This document shows positions 33,952-43,350 of a stretch of 64,000 nucleotides of DNA, in pieces; position 1 is the first letter of the stretch, and each line of letters opens with the position of its first letter. The notes under the pieces were generated by a model. The model did not search any database. It was not told the DNA's origin and was given only the letters and a program-made list of their open reading frames with translations. Source of the DNA: Massilia mucilaginosa (GTDB lineage Bacteria > Pseudomonadota > Gammaproteobacteria > Burkholderiales > Burkholderiaceae_D); the NCBI RefSeq assembly GCF_011682145.1, contig NZ_WHJH01000028.1, positions 1 through 64,000 on the forward strand. Reading direction: 5' to 3'. A program made the position numbers and the translations under genes.

Positions 33952-35087
33952 GATTTCGCACTCTTCCTGAATTGTTTTTTATGTTCGCACAAGGCGTCGT
34001 ACAAGGATTCGTAAGCGGCCACCATGGCCGCCATGTTGTAGTGGCGTTCGACCCGGGCGCGGCCGGCGGTGCCGTGTTCCAGCCTGAGCGCGGCGTCGAG
34101 CGCGTAGCGTTCCAGCGCGGCGGCCATGGCGGGGGCGTCGGACGGCGCCACCAAGAGGCCGGTCACGCCGTCGGCGACGACTTCGGGCACGCCGCCCACG
34201 CGCGTGCCGACCACCGGCAGGCCGCTCGCCATCGCTTCCAGCGCGGAGCCGGGCGTGCCTTCGGCAATCGAGGACAGCGCGAACATGTCGAAGCCGCGCA
34301 GGATATCGGCGACATCAAGGCGCGCGCCGGGCAGCCAGACCAGATGGGCCACGCCGGCCTGTTCGGCCTGCGCCTGCAGGGCCGCCAGCAGCGGGCCGCC
34401 GCCGACCACCGCCAGGCGCACCTGCGGCAGGCGCGCGTGCAGCAGCACGAAGGCGCGCAAGAGCGTCGCATGGTCCTTCACGTCCTGGATGCGGCCGACC
34501 GTGCCGATCACGATGGTCTCAGGCCCGAAATGGCGCACCACGCCGCCCTGCGGGGTGAACTTGTCGGCGTCGATCCCGTTCGAGAGCAGCCGGCTCTTGT
34601 TCTCGGCCACGCCGATGACCGTGCGGTTCCAGGCCAGCATGTCGGCCGAATTGGCGTAGCAGCAGTCGTAGAACGGCAGCATCAGGCGGCGCAGCATGTT
34701 GTGCTTGCGGTTGCGCCCTTGCGGATCGCCCGCGTCGCGTCCGTGCAGGCCGTTGATGCGCACCGGGACCCCGGCCAGCAGCGCCGCCGGGGCGTATTCG
34801 AGCGCCGACAGGTTATAGGTATGCAGGATGGTCGGGCGCAGTCGGCGCAGCAATGTGAATAGCGCCGCGTGGGTGCCGAGCGACAAACCGGGCTGCTTGT
34901 GCAGCGCGAACAGCTCCACGCCGGGCTTGGTGATCTTGTCGGCGAACGCGGTGTAGTCGGTCAGGCACACCACCGCATGGCGGTAGTGCGCGGCCGGCAT
35001 GCGGTTGATGCGCTCGACGAGCAGGTTCTCCAAGCCGCCGAAGTCGAGCCGGTAGATCAGGTGGACGACCAGGGGCGTATCGGTCAT
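33939..35087 (-). CDS. XrtA-associated sugar transferase (second type)
   Basis: 382 residues from the ATG at 35087 that overlaps the XrtA stop. The N-terminus (VVHLIYRLDFGGLENLLVER) and VRINGLHGRDAGDPQGRNRK match the PEP-CTERM/EpsH1-associated sugar transferase family of the GT4 superfamily; the C-terminal motif is ALSSIAEGTPGSALEAMASG. It overlaps the amidotransferase start by 13 bases. Probably adds a sugar to the lipid-linked repeat. Confidence 0.92.
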   Translation of the reverse strand: MTDTPLVVHLIYRLDFGGLENLLVERINRMPAAHYRHAVVCLTDYTAFADKITKPGVELFALHKQPGLSLGTHAALFTLLRRLRPTILHTYNLSALEYAPAALLAGVPVRINGLHGRDAGDPQGRNRKHNMLRRLMLPFYDCCYANSADMLAWNRTVIGVAENKSRLLSNGIDADKFTPQGGVVRHFGPETIVIGTVGRIQDVKDHATLLRAFVLLHARLPQVRLAVVGGGPLLAALQAQAEQAGVAHLVWLPGARLDVADILRGFDMFALSSIAEGTPGSALEAMASGLPVVGTRVGGVPEVVADGVTGLLVAPSDAPAMAAALERYALDAALRLEHGTAGRARVERHYNMAAMVAAYESLYDALCEHKKQFRKSAKSCVE

Positions 35088-36643
35088 CGGTGCCTCGTGT
35101 TGGCGGCCAGCGCGGCCTCGATGGCGGCCAGGTCGCCCTTGAGGAAGGCACGCATCGCCACCCGCGCCGGCTCCGGATTTTCGTCGTATTGGGCGAACAC
35201 CATCACGGCGGCGCCGTCGTCGCTGGCGTGCAGCAGCTTCTGGCGGATCTGCAGCAGCTTGCCGACGTAGTCGTTGCTGGTGGTGCTGCCGTCGATCCAG
35301 TACCAGTGCCACACCAGCATCTTGCCGCCGGGGCCGGACATGGTGCTCTCGCGCACACGCAGGCCGCGCGTGCCGATGGCTTCATCGCGCACAATGGTAC
35401 TCACCGTGCGCCACACCGGGTCGGTGACCGGCGACAGGCGGTTGGTGGTGGTAATGAGCTTGGTGCCCTCGGGCGGCTTGCGGTAGTACAGCAGCTTGAC
35501 GCCGACGCCCACGCCGTCCTGCGCGTGGAACTGCTGCAGTTCGGCGTTCGCTTTCGGGAAGGCCGGGGTCCAGTCGACGAACGCCGGGCCGCGCGGCGCA
35601 GCGGTGGCCACGCCGCTCAATACCACCGGCGCCGGCGCCGCTTCGGTCTTCTCGAGATAATACTGGTAAGCGGGCCAGATGCCGACGCAGGCGATGATCG
35701 CCAGCGCGGCCGGCAGCAGTTTGCCCGCCGGCGCCGGCGGCGCGTCCGGCAGTGCCGGCGCGGCCGCCACCTCGACGGCGGGCGCGGTAGCCGACGCAGT
35801 GTCTTCGCGCCAGATCGCGCCGATCCAGAACAGCAGGAACATCACGATTCCGAAGAACACCCAGCCGTAAATCAGATGGTCGACGCCGACCGCCAGCGTC
35901 ATGCCGCTCAGGTGGCCGATCATCACGATCAGGTAGGCGCGCGCGCCGTTGGCGAAAATCGGCACGATGATCGAGGCGACGATGAACAGCGCGCGGCGCC
36001 AGGTGCTGCGGTAGGTCAGGTAGGCGTACAGGCAGCCCAGCGTCACCGACGAAATCAGATAACGCACGCCGCTGCACGCTTCCACCACCGACCAGTTGCC
36101 GCTCGGGATGCTGAAGTTGTTCCCTTCGCGGAAAACCGGAATGCCGGTGGCGATCAGCGCGTCGACCGTGAAGTTGGCGGTCATGCCGATCAGCGGTTCG
36201 ATGAACACATCGCCGAACGGCACCGCGAACAGGATGAAGGCCAGCGGAAAAGCCAGGCTGCGCGCGATCGGCAGGCCGAGGATCGCCAGCGCCGACAGGG
36301 GCAGCATGGCCACGAACGCGTAGTGGCGCACGATCTGCACTTCGCCCATTTCGCCCAGCAGCCAGGCGGCGCCGCAGGCGGCCAGCAGCGGCAGCGCGGG
36401 CCACCACGGCGCTACCTGCATGCTGCGCAGCACGTCGCGCCGGCCCCAGATCAGCCACAGGCTGATGGGCAGGATCACGTAACCGTGCGCGAAGGTGCCG
36501 GAGCTGTCCCAGATGCCCACGATCGACGCCGCCGTCTGGAAGTAGGCGAGCAATGGGAACAGCAGCACGGCGCCGATCAGCAGCGTCTGCAGCAGATACG
36601 GGCGGGCCGGACGCGCCGGGTTGAGGGCAAGACCTTGTTCCAC
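35084..36643 (-). CDS. xrtA: Exosortase A fused to EpsI domain
   Basis: 519 residues from a GTG at 36643 that shares one base with the upstream TAG; there is no ATG near the conserved start. About eight membrane segments span residues 15-280. The transpeptidase-like catalytic residues are visible: Cys190 in VEACSGVRYL, Arg235 in NGARAYLIVMIGHLSG and His256 in VDHLIYGW. Residues about 300-519 are the periplasmic EpsI domain (FVDWTPAFPKANAELQQFHA, LLYYRKPPEGTKLITTTNRL) commonly fused or adjacent. XrtA cleaves at the PEP-CTERM motif and is thought to attach substrates to surface material. The target in this window is the gene at 50322-51272. Confidence 0.96.
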   Translation of the reverse strand: MEQGLALNPARPARPYLLQTLLIGAVLLFPLLAYFQTAASIVGIWDSSGTFAHGYVILPISLWLIWGRRDVLRSMQVAPWWPALPLLAACGAAWLLGEMGEVQIVRHYAFVAMLPLSALAILGLPIARSLAFPLAFILFAVPFGDVFIEPLIGMTANFTVDALIATGIPVFREGNNFSIPSGNWSVVEACSGVRYLISSVTLGCLYAYLTYRSTWRRALFIVASIIVPIFANGARAYLIVMIGHLSGMTLAVGVDHLIYGWVFFGIVMFLLFWIGAIWREDTASATAPAVEVAAAPALPDAPPAPAGKLLPAALAIIACVGIWPAYQYYLEKTEAAPAPVVLSGVATAAPRGPAFVDWTPAFPKANAELQQFHAQDGVGVGVKLLYYRKPPEGTKLITTTNRLSPVTDPVWRTVSTIVRDEAIGTRGLRVRESTMSGPGGKMLVWHWYWIDGSTTSNDYVGKLLQIRQKLLHASDDGAAVMVFAQYDENPEPARVAMRAFLKGDLAAIEAALAANTRHR

Positions 36644-37860
36644 TATGCGCTTTCGACAGACATTTGTTCCAGCAGCGAGACCACCGGCGCCAGGTTGCTC
36701 GACCAGCCGTAGCGGGTTTCGACCACGCGCCGCGCGGCCCCGCCCATCCCGGGCTGCGGCGTGGTCAAGGCCTGGCCGATGGCGGCGGCGAACTGCGGCG
36801 CATCGTGCGCCAGCAGCAGGTCGCGCCCCGGTTCGGCGGCGATGCCCTCCAGCGCCTGTGGCGAAACCACCACCGTCTTGGCCATCGACATCGCTTCCAA
36901 TACCTTGTTCTGGATGCCGCGCGCGATCCGCAGCGGCGCCACGCACAGCGCGGCGTGGGCCACGAACGGACGCACGTCGGGCACGGTGCCGGTCACGGTC
37001 ACGCCGGGCAGCGCGGCCAGTTGCAGCACCTCGGCCGACGGCCGCGCGCCGACGATGACGAACTGCGCGGCCGGATGGCGCGCCAGCACGCTTGGGAAAA
37101 TCTCGCGCGCGAACCAGCTGACCGCGTCCACGTTGGGCCAGTAATCCATGGCGCCGCAAAACACCAGCGCCTGCTGGCCGGCCACGAACGGATTCGGGTA
37201 ATCAAGCTGCGCGGACTGCGGCGTGAAGTAGTCGGTATCGACGCCGTTATTGAAAAAGCCGATGCGCTCGGCGCTTTCGGGCGCGAGCTCGCGGAACAGC
37301 GCCGCTTCCGGCGCCGAGACGAACAGCGCGGCGGCGCATTCAAGCGCCACCTTGCGCTCGTAGCGCAGCAGCTGGCGCGCTTCATGCGCGTACAGCATGC
37401 TCATGGGCCAGGATTTTTGCACGGCGTACTGGCGCCATTTGTCCGAATCGACATCGCAAAAGTCGACCACGCGGCGCGCTTGGCGGTACGGCTCGGCATA
37501 CTGCGCCATGGCCGACGAAAACACCAAAATGCGTTCGACCTTGTTGGCCGCCATGGTCTTGCCGACCCACTCGCGCAGCCCCTTGTCGCGGTAGTAGTCG
37601 AGCGAGAGCGAACGGTTGGCCAGCAGCGCGCCCAGGCTGCGCACGCGCGCCATGGCCGGATCGAGCCGGGCGAAGTGGCTCGACGCGCACAGGGCCTGCA
37701 CGCGCGGCAGGTGCTGCCAGTCGTCGGCATCGTCCACGAAGGTGGCCAGGTGCACCCGGTAGTGGCGCGCCAGGTGCTTGAGCAGGTGATACGAACGGAT
37801 CTTGTCGCCCTTGTTGGGCGGGTAGGGAATCCGGTGGATCAGCAGCAGCAGGTCGTCCAC
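36643..37860 (-). CDS. XrtA-associated sugar transferase (first type)
   Basis: 405 residues. The GTG at 37860 gives VDDLLLLIHRIPYPPNKGDK, the conserved start of the PEP-CTERM/EpsH1-associated sugar transferase family; the longer frame to 37929 has no support. C-terminal donor motif: LCVAPLRIARGIQNKVLEAM. It lies two bases after the FemAB stop and its TAG overlaps the XrtA GTG, so translation is coupled. Confidence 0.92.
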   Translation of the reverse strand: MDDLLLLIHRIPYPPNKGDKIRSYHLLKHLARHYRVHLATFVDDADDWQHLPRVQALCASSHFARLDPAMARVRSLGALLANRSLSLDYYRDKGLREWVGKTMAANKVERILVFSSAMAQYAEPYRQARRVVDFCDVDSDKWRQYAVQKSWPMSMLYAHEARQLLRYERKVALECAAALFVSAPEAALFRELAPESAERIGFFNNGVDTDYFTPQSAQLDYPNPFVAGQQALVFCGAMDYWPNVDAVSWFAREIFPSVLARHPAAQFVIVGARPSAEVLQLAALPGVTVTGTVPDVRPFVAHAALCVAPLRIARGIQNKVLEAMSMAKTVVVSPQALEGIAAEPGRDLLLAHDAPQFAAAIGQALTTPQPGMGGAARRVVETRYGWSSNLAPVVSLLEQMSVESA

Positions 37861-37862
37861 GC

Positions 37863-38960
37863 TCAGCCCAGGCTCTTGACGATGTGCGGACCGAGGACAT
37901 TGGCCAGCGCCAGCGGCATCTTTTTCCACAGCTTGATGAACAGCTGGTACTTGGGATTGAGCGGGTTGTTGTCGGGCAGTTCGGTCGATTCGTACAGGCG
38001 GTACTCGTAGGCCAGCGGCGTGGGCGAAAAGCCCCAGTTCTTCTTGAAGTCGAAGGCGCCGGTACCGAGCTTGCTGCGGCCGAAGTCGAAGATGCGGGCA
38101 CCGCGCGCGCTAGCGGCCTGCATCAGGTTCCAGTACATGAAGTCATTGCCGGCGAACTCGCGCGCGGCCGGCATGCCGCCGCCGTAGTACGGCAGCACTT
38201 CGTCGCGGAAGTAAAAACTGAGTACGCCAGCGACAAGCGCGCCATCCTTGACGATGATGCGGATTTCGCATTCCTCGCCAAAGACTTCCTTGATCGCGGC
38301 GAAGTACTTTTTCGGGAATACCGGGGTGCCCAGCCGGTGCACGCTGGTGGCGTAGGCGATGAAGAAGCGGTCCACGCCCTGGTCGATTTCGGCGGTGAGG
38401 CCGCACTTGATCCCCTTGCGCACCATGGCGCGCTGCTTGCGCGGGATGGCGTTCATGTTCTCGTCGTCGTCGGCGGTGATGGCCTTGCGGAAGGTGACGT
38501 ACAGCTCCTTCTGGTGCCAGGCCGGGTCGCCCGCGTGCGCCGGCAGCAGGTTGCGGTATTCCAGATGGCCGACCTTGAGCGACGCGGCCAGTTTGTCGGC
38601 GGCGGCGTCCAGCAGCGGGCGCGCCGCGTCACTGGTGGCGGCCACGCCGCCCAGCACGCAGAACGGCAAGGAACCCAGGGAATGGCCGAACAGGCGGCTC
38701 TTGATCTCGGCCAGCGGCAGCACGCCGACGATGTGGCCATCCTGTTCGACGTAGTAGAACCAGGTCTTGTGGCCGTACACGCGCTCGATGATGGTTTGCC
38801 AGCCGGCGCGGTGGAAGAAGGTCGCTTCCGGGCAGGCCGCCACGAAAGCGTCCCAGCGCGCCATGTCGCCGGCGTCGCCCGCGCGCAGCAGATGCACGGT
38901 GGCGGCACCGCCAGTGGTGGTGGCCGGGCGGTCCTGCACAGCGTCGGTAGTCGAACTCAT
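37863..38960 (-). CDS. XrtA/PEP-CTERM-associated FemAB-like protein
   Basis: 365 residues from the ATG at 38960 (ATGA overlap with the deacetylase stop). GNAT/FemAB fold: FFHRAGWQTIIERVYGHKTW near residue 50, RKQRAMVRKGIKCGLTAEI in the centre and ARIFDFGRSKLGTGAFDFKK near the C-terminus match the FemAB family found only with exosortase A. FemAB relatives transfer amino acids from aminoacyl-tRNA or acyl groups from carriers; the acceptor here may be the exopolysaccharide. Confidence 0.93.
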   Translation of the reverse strand: MSSTTDAVQDRPATTTGGAATVHLLRAGDAGDMARWDAFVAACPEATFFHRAGWQTIIERVYGHKTWFYYVEQDGHIVGVLPLAEIKSRLFGHSLGSLPFCVLGGVAATSDAARPLLDAAADKLAASLKVGHLEYRNLLPAHAGDPAWHQKELYVTFRKAITADDDENMNAIPRKQRAMVRKGIKCGLTAEIDQGVDRFFIAYATSVHRLGTPVFPKKYFAAIKEVFGEECEIRIIVKDGALVAGVLSFYFRDEVLPYYGGGMPAAREFAGNDFMYWNLMQAASARGARIFDFGRSKLGTGAFDFKKNWGFSPTPLAYEYRLYESTELPDNNPLNPKYQLFIKLWKKMPLALANVLGPHIVKSLG

Positions 38961-39841
38961 TTGGTCCCTAAAAAGATGCGGTCCATGCGGTCCCAGGCAA
39001 AATCGCGGGTGAGCAGCTTGATGCGCCCTTCCATGCGTTGCAGGTTCACGTAATGGCGGAAACGGGTTTTCAGGCTGGCGCCTTCGGGACGCGGCTGGCC
39101 GGGATCGAGCTCCCACGGGTGGAAGTAGAAGATCGCCGGCTGGCCGTCGTCGCTGTTCACGCGCCGCATCATCCAGCGCGACAGGCTGTAAGGCAGCAGG
39201 CGAAAGTATCCGCCGCCGCCGGCCGGCAGCTTGCGCTGGCCCAGCATGGCGGTGGTGATCGGCACTTCCAGCAGGCCATCGGGGCCGTTCGGATAAAACG
39301 CGAAACGCGGCGCATCCGGCATGCCGTAGTGGTCGTGGGCGATCGGATAGATGCTCGAACTGTAGCGGTAACCGGCTTCTTGCAGCACGTCGAGCGCCCA
39401 CAGGTTGCTTGTACCGATCGAAAAACTCGGAGCGCGGTAGCCCAGCACGGCCTGGCCGCCGATGTCTTCGAGCAGGGCCTTGCTGCGCCCGACGTCGTCG
39501 GCGAATTCGGCGCGGGTCTGGTCGGATGCGCGCAGATGGCCGTAGCCGTGGCTGGCCAGTTCGTGGCCGCCGGCGACGATGCGGCGCACCATGTCCGGAT
39601 AGCGTTCGGCGATCCAGCCCAGGGTGAAAAAGGTGGCGTGCACGCCGCCGCTCTCGAGGATGGCCAGGATGCGTTCGATGTTCGCTTCGACCCGGCACTC
39701 GCGCGAAGGCCAGGACTCGCGCGCGATGATGGGCGCGAAGGCCGACACCTGGAAGTAGTCTTCGACGTCGATCGTCATCGCATTGCGGATCGGTTGGCCG
39801 AGCGCGCGCGGCATGGCGGCGGGATGCAGGCGGTCGTTCAT
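38957..39841 (-). CDS. XrtA-associated polysaccharide deacetylase (DUF3473 type)
   Basis: 294 residues from ATG at 39841. NodB-type domain: NAMTIDVEDYFQVSAFAPI carries the catalytic Asp pair, HATFFTLGWIAERYPDMV follows, and GHELASHGYGHL supplies the metal His. The C-terminal HPWELDPGQPRPEGASLKTR belongs to the DUF3473 extension that marks the XrtA branch. It likely de-N-acetylates the exopolysaccharide. Both ends overlap neighbouring genes by four bases. Confidence 0.94.
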   Translation of the reverse strand: MNDRLHPAAMPRALGQPIRNAMTIDVEDYFQVSAFAPIIARESWPSRECRVEANIERILAILESGGVHATFFTLGWIAERYPDMVRRIVAGGHELASHGYGHLRASDQTRAEFADDVGRSKALLEDIGGQAVLGYRAPSFSIGTSNLWALDVLQEAGYRYSSSIYPIAHDHYGMPDAPRFAFYPNGPDGLLEVPITTAMLGQRKLPAGGGGYFRLLPYSLSRWMMRRVNSDDGQPAIFYFHPWELDPGQPRPEGASLKTRFRHYVNLQRMEGRIKLLTRDFAWDRMDRIFLGTK

Positions 39842-40851
39842 TCGTGATGGTCGCTTGGATGGTGGGACAATGCCGGCAAGGTACTGACGACTTTTTTGAG
39901 GATCGACAGCACCGAGGCCATCGACTTTTCCATCTTCAGGATGCGTTCGTCCAGGTAGCCCGGATTGTCGAGCGTGCCGAGCGATGCCACCCCGGAGAGG
40001 GCGGCGGCGGCCTGTTCGCGCACCACTTCCGGCGGCAGTTCGTATTCCTGGCGGATGTCGCGCACCACTTCGTTGACGTCGGCTTCGGTAAAGGCGTGCA
40101 TCTCTTCCAGGTAGCCCATCAGCAGCAGGCGGTCGCACAGGGCGTTGGTCTTCCTCGGAATGCCGCCGCTGTAGTCGTAGATGGCGGCGTGCGCGCCGGC
40201 CGAAAACGAGGGATCGTCCTTCCAGCCGACCGTGTGCAGGCGGTGCTCGACGTACGCCTGGGTTTCCGGGCCGTCCATCGGGCCGAGATGATAGCTGGCC
40301 GTGATGCGCTGGCGCAGCTGCTGCATGCCGGCGCTATGCAGGGTGGTGCGGAACTCCGGCTGGCCCAGCAAGAAGGTTTGCAGCAAGGACTTGTCGTCGG
40401 TCTGGAAGTTCGACAGCATGCGCAGTTCCTCGACCGCGCGCGGGGTCAGGTTTTGCGCTTCGTCGACCACCAGCAAGGCGCGCTTGCCTTCATCGTCGCA
40501 GGCGCGCAGGAACTGTTCGAGGCGTTCGAGCAGCGCGGTCTTGCTGGCGTTCTCGTAGGGCAGCCCGAAGGCGGCGACCACGGTGCGCAGGGTGTCGTCG
40601 GCATCGAGATGGGTGTTGACGATGTGGGCGGCCACGATCTGCTCGGACGGCATCTGCTTGAACAGGTTGCGCACCAGGGTGGTCTTGCCGGCGCCGACTT
40701 CACCGGTGATGACGATGAAGCCTTCGCCGTGCGACAGGCCGTACTCGAGGTACGCCATGGCGCGCTTGTGGCCTTTGCTGGCAAAGAAAAAATGCGGGTC
40801 CGGCCGCAGCCGGAAGGGCTTGTCGCTCAGCCCATAATAGGTTTCATACAT
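39838..40851 (-). CDS. XrtA-associated ATPase (ExeA/GspA-like)
   Basis: 337 residues. The Walker A motif GEVGAGKTT is at residues 50-58 and Walker B in RALLVVDEAQNLTP near 125; the opening YYGLSDKPFRLRPDPHFFF is the hallmark of the ExeA-like AAA family. Members in XrtA loci are thought to power or gate an envelope complex. It lies 16 bases after the outer-membrane protein gene and overlaps the deacetylase start. Confidence 0.94.
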   Translation of the reverse strand: MYETYYGLSDKPFRLRPDPHFFFASKGHKRAMAYLEYGLSHGEGFIVITGEVGAGKTTLVRNLFKQMPSEQIVAAHIVNTHLDADDTLRTVVAAFGLPYENASKTALLERLEQFLRACDDEGKRALLVVDEAQNLTPRAVEELRMLSNFQTDDKSLLQTFLLGQPEFRTTLHSAGMQQLRQRITASYHLGPMDGPETQAYVEHRLHTVGWKDDPSFSAGAHAAIYDYSGGIPRKTNALCDRLLLMGYLEEMHAFTEADVNEVVRDIRQEYELPPEVVREQAAAALSGVASLGTLDNPGYLDERILKMEKSMASVLSILKKVVSTLPALSHHPSDHHE

Positions 40852-40867
40852 CGCTGACTCGATTCGG

Positions 40868-42427
40868 CTAGAACTGCAAGGACAGAGAGGCCGTTACGGC
40901 ATTCTCGCGGTACGACGCGGCCTGGTCGGCCGTGGTACCGGACACGCGGCGCGCCTCGAAGGCGCCCCGCACTTTGGGCGAAAACTGGCGCGTCACGGCC
41001 AGTCGCAAGGCGGTATTCTTGCTCGCCAGGCCGGTGCCGTTCGACTCCTGGCGTGAGCTGATCCACGAGGCGTTGACCGCGCTGCGCGAGGTCAGGCGCA
41101 GGTTCCACATGGCGCTGCCGCCACGCTGGGTGGTGTCGTCGTTCAGGCGCGCGCTGGCCGGCCCGGTGAGCAGGCTGTCGGTCTGGATCAGCGACAGGCC
41201 CTCGCGCCGGCTGTCGAACGCGCTCACGATCAGGGTGGTGCGCGCCGTGTTGAAGGCCACCGACGCCTGCAACTGCTTCTGCAAGATGAAGCGGTTGCTG
41301 AAGTAGTTGATGCTGTCGGCCAGCGCGGCCGGAAGACCCGTGGCGCGGATGTAGGCGTCGACCGCCTGCGCGCGCGCCACCGCATCGGGAATCTGCGCCG
41401 TGAACAGGCGGTCGAGCATGGTGGCCGTGTCGATGGTGGCCGGCAGCAGCAGTTGCGAGCGCGTGGTGGTGACCGAATCGCTGTAGTTGATGCTCCAGAC
41501 CGAACGCCGGCTGCGGTGCAGCGCCTGCAGGTTGTAGGTGTTGCCGTAATAGCGCTTGCCGGCGCCGGCCACCAGGCTGGTGCGCGGACTCGGGGTCCAT
41601 TCGATGCCGCCCTGCCAGAAGCGCCCCTTGGTCGGCTCGCCCTCGGACTGGTAATCGTATTCGTCGTAGCCGGCGCTGGCGGTCAGGTTGAAGTCGGCGC
41701 CGAGGCGGTAGCGCGTATTCGCGCTGACCATCTTGACGCTCGATTCGGGCGCGATGCTGTCGTCCACGCGCTGGTGGCTGTACTGCAGGCCCCAGCCGAG
41801 GCGGCGGAAGGTGCGCCCGCTGTTCAGGTTCATGGTCAGCACGTCGCCGGTGCTGTCGCCGAAGCCGGTGCGGCCGGCGTCGACCGAGTCGTGGGTGTAG
41901 CGCACGGCGGCGGTGGCGCTGTTGCCGAAGCGGTGCAGCAGGTAGGGGCTGACCCGCCAGGTCTTGACGTTGGCGCGGTTGGCGCTCGCATAGCCGTTGC
42001 CGTTCACCTGCGGGCCGAAGGCCGATACCGGCTGCTGGCCGATGGCGCCGTCGGCATCGAAAAACAGCAGGTCGTCGACGACGGTGGCGCGCACGTCGGT
42101 GCGCAGTTGCGACTGCGCGTGGCGCACCCCTTCCACGCCGTCGTCGTCGAAGGCGTAGTAGTGCAGCTGGTAGTTGGCCGAGGCTTTCAGGCGCGGGCCG
42201 CGGTTAAGCAGCGTGAAGCCCGGCGTCAGTTCGGTCACGAAGCGGCTCCTGGCGTCTTCCGCGCGGCTCAGGGCGACGTTGTCGGTGTAGGTTTCGCGCA
42301 GGTCGACGGTGGGCGTGAAGCGCCACTCGGCGCGCGCGCCCGGCGCGGCCAGCAGGGCCGCCAGGGCCGCCGGCACGACCACGGCGCGGCGCCGTCCAAA
42401 GCGACGCTTAGCCATAATGGTAGTCAT
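40868..42427 (-). CDS. PEP-CTERM system-associated outer-membrane beta-barrel protein
   Basis: 519 residues with a signal peptide (cleavage near GARA|EW, about residue 33) and alternating beta-strand sequence ending in SLSLQF, a C-terminal aromatic signal for barrel insertion. WRFTPTVDLRETYTDNVALS is the conserved start of the exosortase A-linked outer-membrane family. It probably forms the export or assembly pore for the polysaccharide. ATG at 42427 or 42415 are both possible; neither has a strong ribosome site and both overlap or abut the kinase stop. Confidence 0.92.
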   Translation of the reverse strand: MTTIMAKRRFGRRRAVVVPAALAALLAAPGARAEWRFTPTVDLRETYTDNVALSRAEDARSRFVTELTPGFTLLNRGPRLKASANYQLHYYAFDDDGVEGVRHAQSQLRTDVRATVVDDLLFFDADGAIGQQPVSAFGPQVNGNGYASANRANVKTWRVSPYLLHRFGNSATAAVRYTHDSVDAGRTGFGDSTGDVLTMNLNSGRTFRRLGWGLQYSHQRVDDSIAPESSVKMVSANTRYRLGADFNLTASAGYDEYDYQSEGEPTKGRFWQGGIEWTPSPRTSLVAGAGKRYYGNTYNLQALHRSRRSVWSINYSDSVTTTRSQLLLPATIDTATMLDRLFTAQIPDAVARAQAVDAYIRATGLPAALADSINYFSNRFILQKQLQASVAFNTARTTLIVSAFDSRREGLSLIQTDSLLTGPASARLNDDTTQRGGSAMWNLRLTSRSAVNASWISSRQESNGTGLASKNTALRLAVTRQFSPKVRGAFEARRVSGTTADQAASYRENAVTASLSLQF

Positions 42428-43325
42428 ACGTTTCGGTGCCGGGGAATTCGCGCGTCTTGTTGTAGATCAGGTTCACATTGCTGCAGCCTTCCAGCTGGCG
42501 CAGCGATTCCTTGACCGCGTGCTGGGTGGTGCCTTCGGCTTCGACCACCAGCGCGATCTGGCCCATGTGGCTGGCCAGGACGTGCGCTTCGCTGGTGAGC
42601 AGCAGCGGCGGCGAATCGAAAATGACGATCCGGTCGGGATAGCGGTTGGCGATTTCGTTCACAAAGGTGCTCATCGCCTGGCTGGCCAGCAGTTCGGTCG
42701 CGCGCGGGTTGTTGCTGCCGGCCGGCAGGATGCTGAGCGTGTTCACATTGGTGCGCAGCATGACGTCGGCCATGTCGAGTTTGTCGTCGAGCAGGATGTC
42801 CATCAGGCCGCGGTGGGCCGGCAGGCCGAGCGTGCGCAGCACCGACGGGCGCGCCACGTCGGCGTCGATCAGCAGCACCGTGTGATCGAGTTCCATGGCG
42901 ATGCTCATGGCCAGGTTGATCGAGCAAAAGGTCTTGCCTTCGCCCGGCAGCGAACTGGTGACCATGATCAGGTTGCCCGGTTTTTCGCCGGGCGCGCGCG
43001 GCCCGAAGGCGCGCTTGAGCAAGGGCCGCTTGATGATGCGGAAGTCCTCGACCAGGGTGGTGCGCCCGCCGGCCGCCGTCACCAGGCCGAGCGCCTGCAT
43101 GCGTTCCAGGTCGAGTTCGACCTGGTTGGCGGTGCGGCGCGGCGCGTGCACGGGGGCCGCGGCCGGTGCTTCCATGGACGGCGCCGCTGGCGGTGCGGTA
43201 GCCGGTGCGGTAGCCGGCGCGGTAGCCGGCGCCGGATTCTCGGCCGCGCGCGCGGCGGCCGCCGGCGCGCCCTGCTCGTCTTTTTTGTGTTCGATGCGGC
43301 TGGCCGCTTTTTCGATAATGCTCAC
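42408..43325 (-). CDS. XrtA-associated tyrosine autokinase
   Basis: 305 residues. The GTG at 43325 has GGAGAG just upstream and gives MSIIEKAASRIEHKK, the conserved family start; the longer frame overlaps the Wzz-like gene and is not supported. BY-kinase motifs: Walker A SSLPGEGKTF near residue 130, Walker A' VLLIDADVARPS and Walker B IVIFDSPPLL. The C-terminal YDYHYG is a short tyrosine tail for autophosphorylation. It pairs with the Wzz-like protein to control polysaccharide length. The linker contains a 12-bp DNA repeat (see 43192-43233). Confidence 0.94.
   Translation of the reverse strand: MSIIEKAASRIEHKKDEQGAPAAAARAAENPAPATAPATAPATAPPAAPSMEAPAAAPVHAPRRTANQVELDLERMQALGLVTAAGGRTTLVEDFRIIKRPLLKRAFGPRAPGEKPGNLIMVTSSLPGEGKTFCSINLAMSIAMELDHTVLLIDADVARPSVLRTLGLPAHRGLMDILLDDKLDMADVMLRTNVNTLSILPAGSNNPRATELLASQAMSTFVNEIANRYPDRIVIFDSPPLLLTSEAHVLASHMGQIALVVEAEGTTQHAVKESLRQLEGCSNVNLIYNKTREFPGTETYDYHYG
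43192..43233. repeat. 12-bp tandem repeat within kinase linker
   Basis: About 3.5 copies of GGTGCGGTAGCC (one position varies T/C) encode repeated ATAP units in the linker before the kinase core. Being a multiple of three, copy-number change would keep the frame and vary linker length. Confidence 0.8.
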
Positions 43326-43350
43326 GCTGTTCTCTCCAGTGAAGGCCGCA

